Shown: piece by piece, positions 8,192 through 15,992 of the stretch
Layout of the letters: the number at the start of each line of letters is the position of its first letter
How positions within the stretch are numbered: position 1 is the first letter of the stretch
Source: Burkholderia sp. S171
GTDB taxonomy: Bacteria; Pseudomonadota; Gammaproteobacteria; Burkholderiales; Burkholderiaceae
Assembly: GCF_009766085.1 (NCBI RefSeq)
Contig: NZ_LMUF01000052.1
Span: 125,022 to 189,021, forward strand
Length of the DNA stretch: 64,000 bases
Reading direction: 5' to 3'
Position numbers and translations under genes: made by a program
Notes under the pieces: generated by a model
Seen by the model: the letters and a program-made list of their open reading frames with translations, nothing else
What the model was told of the DNA's origin: nothing
Databases searched by the model: none

Positions 8192-9478
8192 ATGCCCTCA
8201 GATACACCCAATACTTTGCAATGCCAACCAATATCGCAAAGCGCCTCCTTTAGCCAGTACAAATGGCGCGCGCTCATAGGCGTGACGTTCTGCTACCTCT
8301 TCTATTACACCGGCCGCCAGACTTTGGGCTTTGCGGTCTCCGGCATCCAGCACGATTACGGCTTGTCGAAATACGAGATTGGCTGGATCAGCGCAACGAT
8401 GTTGTGGTGTTATGCAGGCGGCCAGTTCATCAACGGCAATCTGGGCGACAAGCTTGGCGGCAAGGCAATGATGATCGCCGGCGCGGTCCTCTCGTTAGCG
8501 GCGAACTGGGTCTTCAGCTTCGGTCACACATTCCTGTTTTTTCTACTTGCATGGGGTGCGAACGGTTACTTTCAGTCGATGGGTTTCGCGCCGGGCAGCC
8601 GCTTGCTATCGAACTGGTGGGACCACCAGCATCGCGGCTTTGTGTACGGCGTATATATCGGGTTTTCCGGATTTTCTTCCGTGCTCGCTTATGTATTCCC
8701 CGTCCTCATTCTCGGCACGATGCATCTCGACTGGATCTGGATTTTCAGACTGGCTCCTCTGTCGATGCTGCTCGGTGCTCTCGTCTTGCTGCTGTTTGTA
8801 TCGGAGCGTCCTGAAGACAAGCATCTCCAGAGCGTGGAACCCTCGGGCAACACCCCGCCGCTGGCCGCGCAGGATGATTTGACGAGTGCACAGCGATACG
8901 CACTCGTGCTGCGAAACTGGAGGCTGTATATCACCGGGCTTGCGATCGGTTTTCAGAACGCCGCACGGTACGCGTTAGTCGTCTGGGTGCCCGTCCATTT
9001 TCTCGGCATGGACTGGAAGACGTCGGCCGCGCTGATCGACCCGAAGTGGATCACAGTTGCACTGCCGGTAGGGATGGCGCTTGGCTCACTATCGAACAGC
9101 TGGATTTCCGACGTGTTGTTTCAGGGAAGACGCTACGTCGCGATCGTCGCGTACATGGTATTGGCATCGACGACCGCGATCGTCATGATGTTCGTGCCGC
9201 ACGCAAGCATGCTCGCGATTGGCCTGTTGTTCCTGTGCGGATTTTTTGTCTTCGGCCCGGCGTCATCGTTCTGGGCGCTGTGCCCAGACATCTTTGGACG
9301 CCGCGTTGCGGGCACTGCGACGGGTGTCCTCAATACCATGTCCTATATATTCGCGGGCATTGGCGAACCGGTCATCGGCCACATGATCGATTCAACGGGT
9401 AAGACGTCGATCATCTTTCCGATTGTTGCGGGACTGTGCGCGGCGAGCGCGGTATTGTCGATGCTGATCAAACGCTGA
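8192..9478 (+). CDS. OPA-family MFS transporter, likely phosphonoacetate uptake (PhnB-like)
   Basis: A 428-residue, 12-helix major facilitator of the organophosphate:phosphate antiporter (GlpT/UhpT) family. Family marks are FCYLFYYTGRQTLGFAV in helix 1, NGNLGDKLGGK in the 2-3 loop, ANGYFQSMGFAPGSRLLSNWW in helix 4-5, and FGRRVAGTATGVLNTMSYIFAG in the C-half. It lies 50 bp downstream of phnA with a GGAG ribosome site, so it is co-transcribed. A GlpT-like PhnB accompanies phnA in P. fluorescens 23F. The substrate phosphonoacetate is inferred from that arrangement. Confidence 0.9.
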   Translation: MPSDTPNTLQCQPISQSASFSQYKWRALIGVTFCYLFYYTGRQTLGFAVSGIQHDYGLSKYEIGWISATMLWCYAGGQFINGNLGDKLGGKAMMIAGAVLSLAANWVFSFGHTFLFFLLAWGANGYFQSMGFAPGSRLLSNWWDHQHRGFVYGVYIGFSGFSSVLAYVFPVLILGTMHLDWIWIFRLAPLSMLLGALVLLLFVSERPEDKHLQSVEPSGNTPPLAAQDDLTSAQRYALVLRNWRLYITGLAIGFQNAARYALVVWVPVHFLGMDWKTSAALIDPKWITVALPVGMALGSLSNSWISDVLFQGRRYVAIVAYMVLASTTAIVMMFVPHASMLAIGLLFLCGFFVFGPASSFWALCPDIFGRRVAGTATGVLNTMSYIFAGIGEPVIGHMIDSTGKTSIIFPIVAGLCAASAVLSMLIKR

Positions 9479-9598
9479 TCGAGCCGGGCGGCGCAGGTCG
9501 CTTAGAAAAGCAAACATGACGCGGCCGGGGATGGCGGGTATTTTATGCAAGATGCCATTACAATCCAGCACTTCGATCCGCCAACCGTGATTTGCGCC

Positions 9599-10000
9599 AT
9601 GAGATACCTCTTTGCATCGACATTCGCGGCGGTCATCTTGGCCGCCAGCATGACCGCGATAGCCCAAACACCCGCAGGCAATGATGCACCCAAACAAGAG
9701 TGCGCCATTGGGTATGTGACCGGTGTCGGTGGGTCGGCACAGAGCGTGCGTGACTACCTTGCGGCCCCCGATAGAGACAAATATCGCTTCCTTAAGGACA
9801 ACCCGATCCAATGCCACGTCTCCGACGAGGGTCGTGCGTCCGGCTGTACCGGCATTACAACCCTTCAGCATGAAAAAGTCAGCGTGTACGACGACATCGA
9901 CAGCGCGACGATGGCCGTCGTCGCGCGCGTGGAACTCGACCAAGGGACGTACCCGGTGATTATCGTTGTGCCAAAGCCGGATCTGAAATGCGAGGAGTGA
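9599..10000 (+). CDS. Small secreted protein of unknown function
   Basis: A 133-residue protein beginning with a Sec signal peptide (MRYLFASTFAAVILAASMTA, cleavage after AIA-Q). The mature part of about 110 residues has four cysteines (QEC, IQC, SGC, LKC), which could make two disulfides, and a beta-rich central part ending in YPVIIVVPK. I recognise no family. The frame is open from 9545, but the ATG at 9599 gives the proper signal peptide. It lies between the phosphonoacetate transporter and a divergent-style Lrp gene with no operon partner. Confidence 0.65.
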   Translation: MRYLFASTFAAVILAASMTAIAQTPAGNDAPKQECAIGYVTGVGGSAQSVRDYLAAPDRDKYRFLKDNPIQCHVSDEGRASGCTGITTLQHEKVSVYDDIDSATMAVVARVELDQGTYPVIIVVPKPDLKCEE

Positions 10001-10159
10001 ATGGAATCTTCATCGGCTGGGGCGACACAACCCAATGGCCGAGGGACTGCTTGACGGGCCGCTGATACGTAAATAATATTGCTTCCAACGTGTCATTTCG
10101 TCACCGCATTTTCCCTGCCTGACGCAAAAAATTATCTACTTAAGGTGGGACGCTCAATC

Positions 10160-10636
10160 ATGGCCGCTGCCCTCGATGCCTTCGATCGCAAGCTGCTGGC
10201 CGAAGTCCAGCGAGACGCTCATACCCCTCAGAACGAACTGGGCGCGCGGGTGAATCTGTCGACCGCCGCAGTCAACCGCCGTCTGCGACGGATGGCCGAC
10301 GACGGCGTGATAGACCGGTACACGGCCGTCGTTTCGCCAGAGAAAGTAGGCTGTCCGCTCACTATCGTGACAACGGTAGAAGTCGAGAGCGAACAGATCG
10401 ACCTGCTGGATGCAATGAAGCGGACATTCGAGCTGTGCCCGCAAATCCAGCAGTGCTATTACGTCGCCGGCGAATGGGACTTCGTGCTTATCATGACGGT
10501 GCGGAACATGGAGCAATACAACGAGCTTACCCGACAGCTTTTTTTCGCCAATAACAACGTGAAGCGCTTCAAGACACTGGTGAGCATGAGCCGCGTGAAG
10601 GTCGGGCTGAACGTGCCTGTGGATCTCGATGAATGA
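10160..10636 (+). CDS. Lrp/AsnC-family transcriptional regulator
   Basis: A 158-residue leucine-responsive-type regulator. The N-terminal HTH runs AALDAFDRKLLAEVQRDAH to LSTAAVNRRLRRMADDGVI, followed by the hinge DRYTAVVSPEKVG. A RAM (ActR-fold) effector domain follows, including CYYVAGEWDFVLIM, where the G-x-x-D pair forms the ligand pocket, and VKRFKTLVSM. The ATG at 10160 has a GGTGGGA site ten bases upstream; an upstream in-frame start at 10079 would add an unlikely leader. It lies next to a minus-strand amino-acid-binding protein gene with convergent ends, which hints at amino-acid sensing. Confidence 0.9.
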   Translation: MAAALDAFDRKLLAEVQRDAHTPQNELGARVNLSTAAVNRRLRRMADDGVIDRYTAVVSPEKVGCPLTIVTTVEVESEQIDLLDAMKRTFELCPQIQQCYYVAGEWDFVLIMTVRNMEQYNELTRQLFFANNNVKRFKTLVSMSRVKVGLNVPVDLDE

Positions 10637-10748
10637 GTAGCGCGGTCTAATGATCGAGAGACGCGCGAAGGCTCAAATAACCGCTCCGTCGCGGCCCTCA
10701 AGCTGGTAGCCAGCGGATCGCACGCTGCCCGAAGGCCAACCCCGCTTT

Positions 10749-11885
10749 TTATCGGACGACGCTCCGATCCTGCCAGTCACCCTGGCTGAACTGGCGAACC
10801 GTAATCGCTCCATTGCGGATGTCACCCTTCTCGTCGAACTGGATTGGGCCAGTCACGCCGTCCAGATTCAGAGTTTGGAGTTTCGACAGATAGACCTTCG
10901 GATCGGTTGAATCCGCAGCCTGCATTGCACCAGCCATTGCCATCACTGCGTCATATGCATACGGTGCGTAAAGCTGTACTTGCACGCCGAATCGCTGCTG
11001 ATAGCGTTTGAAGAAAGCGTCGCCCTGAGGCATCTTTGAGGGCGGTACGCCAGCAAGCGTGCAGTACGTATCGCTATTCATGGATGCGCCCGCGAGCTTG
11101 ATGAATTGCGGCGTGCACGCCTCGTCGCCCGCAATCAGTTTGGCCTTCAGGCCGAGTCGCTGGGCTTGCTGCGCGAACGCCGCGGCTTGCGTGTCTCCGC
11201 CCGTGAATACAATGCCGTCGGGAACGTGACTCTTGATGGTCGTGAGAACAGCCATCCAGTTAGTCGTTTTGTCCGTTCCATATTCACGGTCTACAACGGT
11301 ACCACCGGCAGCCTTGACGGCCTTTTCTACTTCATCGGCCAGACCCTGTCCGTAAGCAGTCCGATCATCCACAATCGCGACTTTCGTGGCCTTCAAATCC
11401 TTGACGAGATAGGTGCCAATGACAGTCCCTTGCCGGACGTCGTTAGCAACCATGCGAAAGACGGTCTTGTAGCCCTGGGCGGTCAGTTTCGGGTTGGTCG
11501 CAGACTCGGTGATCATGGGGATGCCCGCATCTGAATAGATTTTGGAGGCAGGAATCGAGGTACCGGAATTGGCGTGCCCGACAATACCCGATACCCCGTC
11601 GTCAACGAGTTTCTGAGCAACCGTCATGGCGGTCTTGGGGTCGGCGGCGTCGTCCTGCGAATCAAGCACGAATGTCACCGGCTGTCCGCCGATGCGGATT
11701 TTCTTTGCATTCAGGTCTTCGATCGCTAGCCGGACACCGTTTTCATCGTCCTTGCCGATGTGAGACAGCTCACCCGTCAATGGCGAGACCTGTCCGATTT
11801 TCACGGTCACGTCGGCCTGCGCCAGAAGCGGTTGCGCCGCCACTAAGACGGTCAGCAGAATAGGAGTCAGTTTCAGGTTTTGCAT
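10749..11885 (-). CDS. Branched-chain amino acid ABC transporter substrate-binding protein (LivK-like)
   Basis: A 378-residue periplasmic leucine/isoleucine/valine-binding-type protein. A signal peptide (LTPILLTVLVAAQPLLAQA) is followed by VKIGQVSPLTGELSHIGKDD, then VSGIVGHANSGTSIPASKIY and AYGQGLADEVEK, all characteristic of peripla_BP_6. The ATG at 11885 gives the best signal peptide; a GTG at 11921 in frame would add twelve residues. No permease or ATPase genes lie beside it, so it is an orphan binding protein that must use a transporter encoded elsewhere or act in sensing. Substrate could be any of several amino acids. Confidence 0.9.
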   Translation of the reverse strand: MQNLKLTPILLTVLVAAQPLLAQADVTVKIGQVSPLTGELSHIGKDDENGVRLAIEDLNAKKIRIGGQPVTFVLDSQDDAADPKTAMTVAQKLVDDGVSGIVGHANSGTSIPASKIYSDAGIPMITESATNPKLTAQGYKTVFRMVANDVRQGTVIGTYLVKDLKATKVAIVDDRTAYGQGLADEVEKAVKAAGGTVVDREYGTDKTTNWMAVLTTIKSHVPDGIVFTGGDTQAAAFAQQAQRLGLKAKLIAGDEACTPQFIKLAGASMNSDTYCTLAGVPPSKMPQGDAFFKRYQQRFGVQVQLYAPYAYDAVMAMAGAMQAADSTDPKVYLSKLQTLNLDGVTGPIQFDEKGDIRNGAITVRQFSQGDWQDRSVVR

Positions 11886-12391
11886 GGTCGGGCGCTCGCT
11901 CAGTTGCGTTTGCGGCTTCACTAAAGAAGCCGCTACGATGTTGGCCCTGGAGAATTCGGGGGGCTGTAAAGATGGTAAAAGAGCGCCGCAATCGCCAAAA
12001 TCGGGTGCCCGCCCGTTTGCGCAATTTTCAATCGATTAGAGGTGCTCTGAAGCGTTTTTTTATCGGCGCCCTGGATCGGCGCGTGCGAGACCCTGTGGTG
12101 CAAGGTCCATCGACGCGATGAACCTCGGATGGAAGCTTGCGGCTACCTTTCGCGGCGACGCGCCGGCCGGAGGAGCGCAAACCTGCCTAAGCTCTGCCAG
12201 CGCGAGCAAGGCGCGAGTGACACTTCTTGATTCGGACGCGCGACGGATAAAAACGTTGGAAATGACCTTTCGTTGAGTGGGTCTGGGCGATGGCGTCGTT
12301 CGACTTGTCAACGGTCCATGATTCGTTGCAGATGACCACTCTTGGCTGCACGCGGTCCATCGACCTCATCGTGCCGCCGCTGATTGATCGA
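11886..12391. other. Non-coding stretch between livK-like gene and yciH
   Basis: About 500 bp. The part nearest 11886-12060 should hold the promoter of the binding-protein gene and has a T-run at 12055-12061. The remainder has only short overlapping frames with no ribosome site or recognisable domain. I see no RNA gene or repeat. Confidence 0.4.
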
Positions 12392-12754
12392 TTAGCCTCC
12401 GGCCCGCTTGGCGTTGTGGCCGACCTTCTTGAGCGCTTCGATGACCCGCTCACAATGGTCGCCCTGCACTTCAATCACGCCGTCCTTGATTGTCCCGCCA
12501 GAGCCGCAGGCCGTGCGCAACTGTTTGCCTAACGACGCCAACGCGAGCGGATCCAGCGCCAGCCCCTTAACGAGCGTCACGCTTTTCCCGCCGCGGCCTT
12601 TGGTCTCGCGAGTCACGCGCACCACGCCATCACCTGCCGGCAGTGTCTTGGCAGCGGTCTTGCAAACACATGCGGCGAGTGCCTGTCGACATTCGGGACA
12701 CATTCGCCCGCCATCGGTGGAATAGACAAGGCTGCCTTTGGGACTACTCTTCAT
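12392..12754 (-). CDS. yciH: Translation initiation factor Sui1/YciH
   Basis: A 120-residue bacterial SUI1-domain (eIF1-like) protein. The N-terminal part has a short zinc-ribbon-like CPECRQALAACVC segment, followed by VVRVTRETKGRGGKSVTLVKGL and CGSGGTIKDGVIEVQGDHCERV, the SUI1 core. Length and order match E. coli YciH, which resembles eIF1 and is proposed to affect initiation fidelity or translation under stress. It stands alone, with large gaps on either side. Confidence 0.95.
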   Translation of the reverse strand: MKSSPKGSLVYSTDGGRMCPECRQALAACVCKTAAKTLPAGDGVVRVTRETKGRGGKSVTLVKGLALDPLALASLGKQLRTACGSGGTIKDGVIEVQGDHCERVIEALKKVGHNAKRAGG

Positions 12755-13308
12755 AGTTGCTTGCTCGAAAATGCTTAAGTCGGGAATCGGGACGAGTTTA
12801 GCAGGTGCGCCTTAGCAACCACCTCTGGGCCAAGTCCGATCTCATGCTGAACTTCTGCAGACGACCTCTCCTTCCGTTCATCTCCAATTGCAGCAGACTG
12901 GCGCTTCCGAAATACAGCGGTCATTCTCGGTGGCGTAGCGTCACCGAAAAATCATCGTTTCAGCGAGTCGGATGCCTGACACGGTTGAAAACTAGTTGGT
13001 TAGGAATACTTTATTTACCCCGAGTATTCAATCACATCGAAGGACAAATTCTCGACTAGCGGCCAGTCGATTTATTACATTTGCATTAGCGATAATATTA
13101 CCTACCCACGCCCCTATGTTTCATCATTCGCCCTTCCAGCGTGCTACATCCGCTCAACTCCTTCGGCCGGACATGCGGGAATACACCAAGATAACTGAGT
13201 AATATTATGTATTAATATTATTACCTAGCGAGACTGCCGTACCGCCTCGCGACATCGGTTGCTGTTCGAGTTGAGCAGACAATCGATGCAACGACAAAGG
13301 AGACGAGG
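12755..13308. other. AT-rich intergenic region
   Basis: Some 550 bp with no convincing gene. From about 12985 to 13230 the base composition falls clearly below the window average, with runs such as TAATATTATGTATTAATATT at 13200-13219. Short frames here lack ribosome sites. Such AT-rich gaps in a GC-rich chromosome often mark transferred DNA or strongly regulated promoters. It leads into a broken small gene and the GH54-like gene. Confidence 0.45.
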
Positions 13309-13602
13309 ATGGCGAATCGCAGAGCGCTGAAATGCGCGGTGATGCTATGGGTGACCGCTGGCATCGTTTATTAGCCATCGCTGCCAGCAACGCACCATGC
13401 CATCATTTTTTCGCAAGCCGCCGGCTACATCCTGCTTGGCGGCCCGCCAGTGCGGCTCGATACCCCGACCGCCGCGCAGCTTGCTGGCATGCGCAATGTC
13501 TACCGACCGATCAACCTCTATTCCGTGCGCAACGTGGCTGAGAGCCTTTTTTCGACCACGAACCGCGCCTGTGCGGGATCGCGATCAAATAACCTGCGAT
13601 GA
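13309..13602 (+). pseudogene. Small gene interrupted by an in-frame amber codon
   Basis: An ATG at 13309 follows an excellent ribosome site (AAAGGAGACGAGG). The frame reads MANRRALKCAVMLWVTAGIV and Y, then a TAG at 13372-13374. It continues open in the same frame for another 75 codons to a TGA at 13600, including AAGYILLGGPPVRLDTPTA and LAGMRNVYRPINLYSVRNVA. The part before the stop looks like the start of a hydrophobic signal, and the part after it reads like a folded domain. The best reading is a roughly 97-codon exported or membrane protein gene broken by one nonsense change, or one affected by a sequencing error. I do not recognise the family. Confidence 0.45.
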
Positions 13603-13783
13603 AAACACGACATAGACCAGAGGTGCGTTGCGCCGTCCGGCAGCGCATTTTATAAGCCGCCAAGAAGAGTGACAGTTCCGAAGAGTACCTGCTTGACCAA
13701 TGCTGATTGCAAGTAAATATGTTCGTATAACTAACTGTTTTTCAATCTAATCATAAAGCATGGTTTCATAGGAGGAGTTCATT

Positions 13784-15829
13784 ATGTCCAGAGGCGTTGG
13801 ATTAATTTCTGTCTTGTTGGCGATGACTGTCGCGCTCGCGGCATGTAACGGAGATAGTAGCGGCACGCCGGGCTCTACAGGCGCAGGCGTGTTGAACTCA
13901 AGTGCGTCACTCACTGCTGCAGCCCAGTCAATCGACAGTGCATCAGCGGAAGCGGCAACAGAAGCAGCAACCGGATCTCCTCTACCTTGCGACGTCGCTG
14001 CAACAGCCAACACGCCGTGCTCGGCGGCTCATAGCGTGACACGCCTGCTGACAAAAAAATACAGGGGTCCGCTGTTCCAGGTTCAACGGGCGTCGGATAA
14101 CACCACGCTGGATGTCTATCCGTATACGTCGGCTAACTTGCCGAATGGCGCTGACCACACGCTGATCAGTTCGGCCAATGTCAAAAGCGCAAACTCGTTC
14201 TGCAACAATACAACCTGCTCTGTCACCTACATTTACGATCAGGTCGATTTGGTTGCGCCTCTTAAGGGGGGCGCGTTCGGCAATGTGCCGGCCACCCTCA
14301 CGCTCAACGCGAACGGAACCGAGTCATTGACCGTCCCGAGCACCAGCACGGCGTCGCAAAAGGCGACGACGGTGCCGGTCCTCAACGGCTTCGCGACTAT
14401 CACGCTTCCAGGGACCAGCGGGATGCTGAACGTTCAACTGCTCCAGCCTCCCACCCCACTGACCACGCAGGCGCCGACGCAGCAGATATCGATCGGTAAT
14501 GATTTGCCGGCGCTGCCCGGCACGCCCGCCAAGCTCGGTTTCGTGCCGCTGCAAGGCGCCCAGATTCCGGCCTTGGGTACGTTGGCAGGACAGGCTTATC
14601 GCAACCGGTTTGGAACGGTGAACCAGTCGATCGGGGACTCTGAAATCGCTGAATATATGGTGGCAGGAGCGCACTACAGCCAATCCTCCACGTGCTGCGG
14701 AACCTACGGAAATATGGAGAGCAGTGCTAACCCTGGCACCTATGCACACGGAGAAGTCGAAGGCGAAATGTTCGGCCTGGCATTCTCGAACGGCAACGCA
14801 GCAGTGTTTGGATATTGTGACGGCAATTCGAGCCAGCCACCCAACGTCAAGGACCCGGTATGTAACGCCCTTGACATCAACTGGCCGGGTGTCGATGCAG
14901 AAGCGGGCGTGTATCTTTACGGGCCGCCGCAGGCTCCGAAGGAGAAGTTCGTCACGGTGCTCTCCAAATACTCGCCGGTTGCCGCGTCAAATATCTTCGC
15001 TGTCAAAGGCGGGTCTGCCTCGCAGAGTGTGCTGACAGCACTCTATGACCAGGCGCCCCCGGAAGCCCTTAACTTTGGCAACGATGCAGGCCATGCATTC
15101 AACGGGCAATGGCAAGGTGGACTGTCGCTTGGGGAAGGCGGCGACGGTAGCGCTGCGCCTATCCAGTTCTTCGAAGGAGCGGTCATCACCAAGGCAACAT
15201 CCGACCCGACCGACAACGCGATCCAGGCGAGCATCGCAAGCTTTTACGGCCCGCCGGCCAATAAGACCGTGGCAGCCTGCTATGCAAACAATCTGATTAA
15301 TTCGCCGCTGAGTCTCGCGACGCCGGACGCATGGGCGCAACAAAACGGCGGCACTGCCGTGCCTGCGACTGACATCTCGGGAGCGGACAAGGGGGCCGCG
15401 ACGGTGACCAGCACGAATGGTTCATCGGTCTCGAATATCCGCGAAATCATCAGGGTTCAGGGCGGGCAATCGTATAGTTTCACTGACTATGTGCTTGCTA
15501 CCACGAACGCGACGGTCTTCCCCGGCGGATCAATCCAGACCGATGACCCGAACGGCTCCGAATTTGCGTGGGTTCTCAATACGAATACGGGCGCTATCGT
15601 TCGAGGGACATGGGGTTCCGGACAGGCAACCTCGCTCACCGCGGTGAAATCGGGCAACTGGTGGAAAGTGACGATGACACTTACCGCTCCCGCAGGATCG
15701 AACAACGCGCAGGTGTTTATCGATCCGCCGACGTCTAGCGCTGGGGGAGTCCGCTCACAGCAAACGCCGTACTTGAGCGCAACGCATTACTGCCCAAGCC
15801 TGGCAATCGTGACTGCCTCGGGAACGTAG
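13784..15829 (+). CDS. GH54-like alpha-L-arabinofuranosidase lipoprotein
   Basis: A 681-residue exported protein. A lipoprotein signal ends ALAAC (Cys21), then a low-complexity Ser/Ala/Thr linker runs to about residue 65. Residues 69-490 match the arabinofuranosidase catalytic domain of GH54: CDVAATANTPCSAAHSVTR opening, RGPLFQVQR, GDSEIAEYMV, and the vicinal Cys304-Cys305 in SSTCCGTYGN. The likely nucleophile is Glu373 in GVDAEAGVYLYG and the acid/base is Asp454 in LGEGGDGS, followed by FFEGAV. Residue roles are assigned by analogy with the Aspergillus enzyme AkAbf54. Residues 500-681 form a beta-rich domain, possibly carbohydrate-binding, that differs from fungal CBM42. A strong AGGAGGAG site precedes the ATG. 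It would release arabinose side chains from plant arabinan or arabinoxylan at the cell surface. No sugar-uptake genes are adjacent. Confidence 0.82.
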   Translation: MSRGVGLISVLLAMTVALAACNGDSSGTPGSTGAGVLNSSASLTAAAQSIDSASAEAATEAATGSPLPCDVAATANTPCSAAHSVTRLLTKKYRGPLFQVQRASDNTTLDVYPYTSANLPNGADHTLISSANVKSANSFCNNTTCSVTYIYDQVDLVAPLKGGAFGNVPATLTLNANGTESLTVPSTSTASQKATTVPVLNGFATITLPGTSGMLNVQLLQPPTPLTTQAPTQQISIGNDLPALPGTPAKLGFVPLQGAQIPALGTLAGQAYRNRFGTVNQSIGDSEIAEYMVAGAHYSQSSTCCGTYGNMESSANPGTYAHGEVEGEMFGLAFSNGNAAVFGYCDGNSSQPPNVKDPVCNALDINWPGVDAEAGVYLYGPPQAPKEKFVTVLSKYSPVAASNIFAVKGGSASQSVLTALYDQAPPEALNFGNDAGHAFNGQWQGGLSLGEGGDGSAAPIQFFEGAVITKATSDPTDNAIQASIASFYGPPANKTVAACYANNLINSPLSLATPDAWAQQNGGTAVPATDISGADKGAATVTSTNGSSVSNIREIIRVQGGQSYSFTDYVLATTNATVFPGGSIQTDDPNGSEFAWVLNTNTGAIVRGTWGSGQATSLTAVKSGNWWKVTMTLTAPAGSNNAQVFIDPPTSSAGGVRSQQTPYLSATHYCPSLAIVTASGT

Positions 15830-15851
15830 CGGTGAAAAGGTAGCGCTTTTC

Positions 15852-15886
15852 CCGAGACTCCAGCGCTTGAGCGCATGGAGTCTCGG
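15852..15886. terminator. Strong hairpin between convergent genes
   Basis: CCGAGACTCCAGCGC and GCGCATGGAGTCTCGG pair around a TTGA loop with a single bulged A, giving a stem of about 15 bp. It lies 22 bp after the stop of the GH54-like gene and before the convergent outer-membrane-factor stop at 15993. No U-tract follows on either strand, so it may be a Rho-assisted or 3'-protecting hairpin rather than a canonical intrinsic terminator. Confidence 0.6.
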
Positions 15887-15992
15887 AAACACCCGGAGAG
15901 GCGTCAGCAAGGTACTTGACGCACGAGTGCGAGCAAGCGGTGTTCGTCACCTCACGGTAACGACCTTCCCGGATGCTGCCGACGCATCGGCT

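Noticed and set aside
12805..13059. Small plus-strand frame in the AT-rich gap
   Set aside because: No ribosome site and no recognisable motifs.
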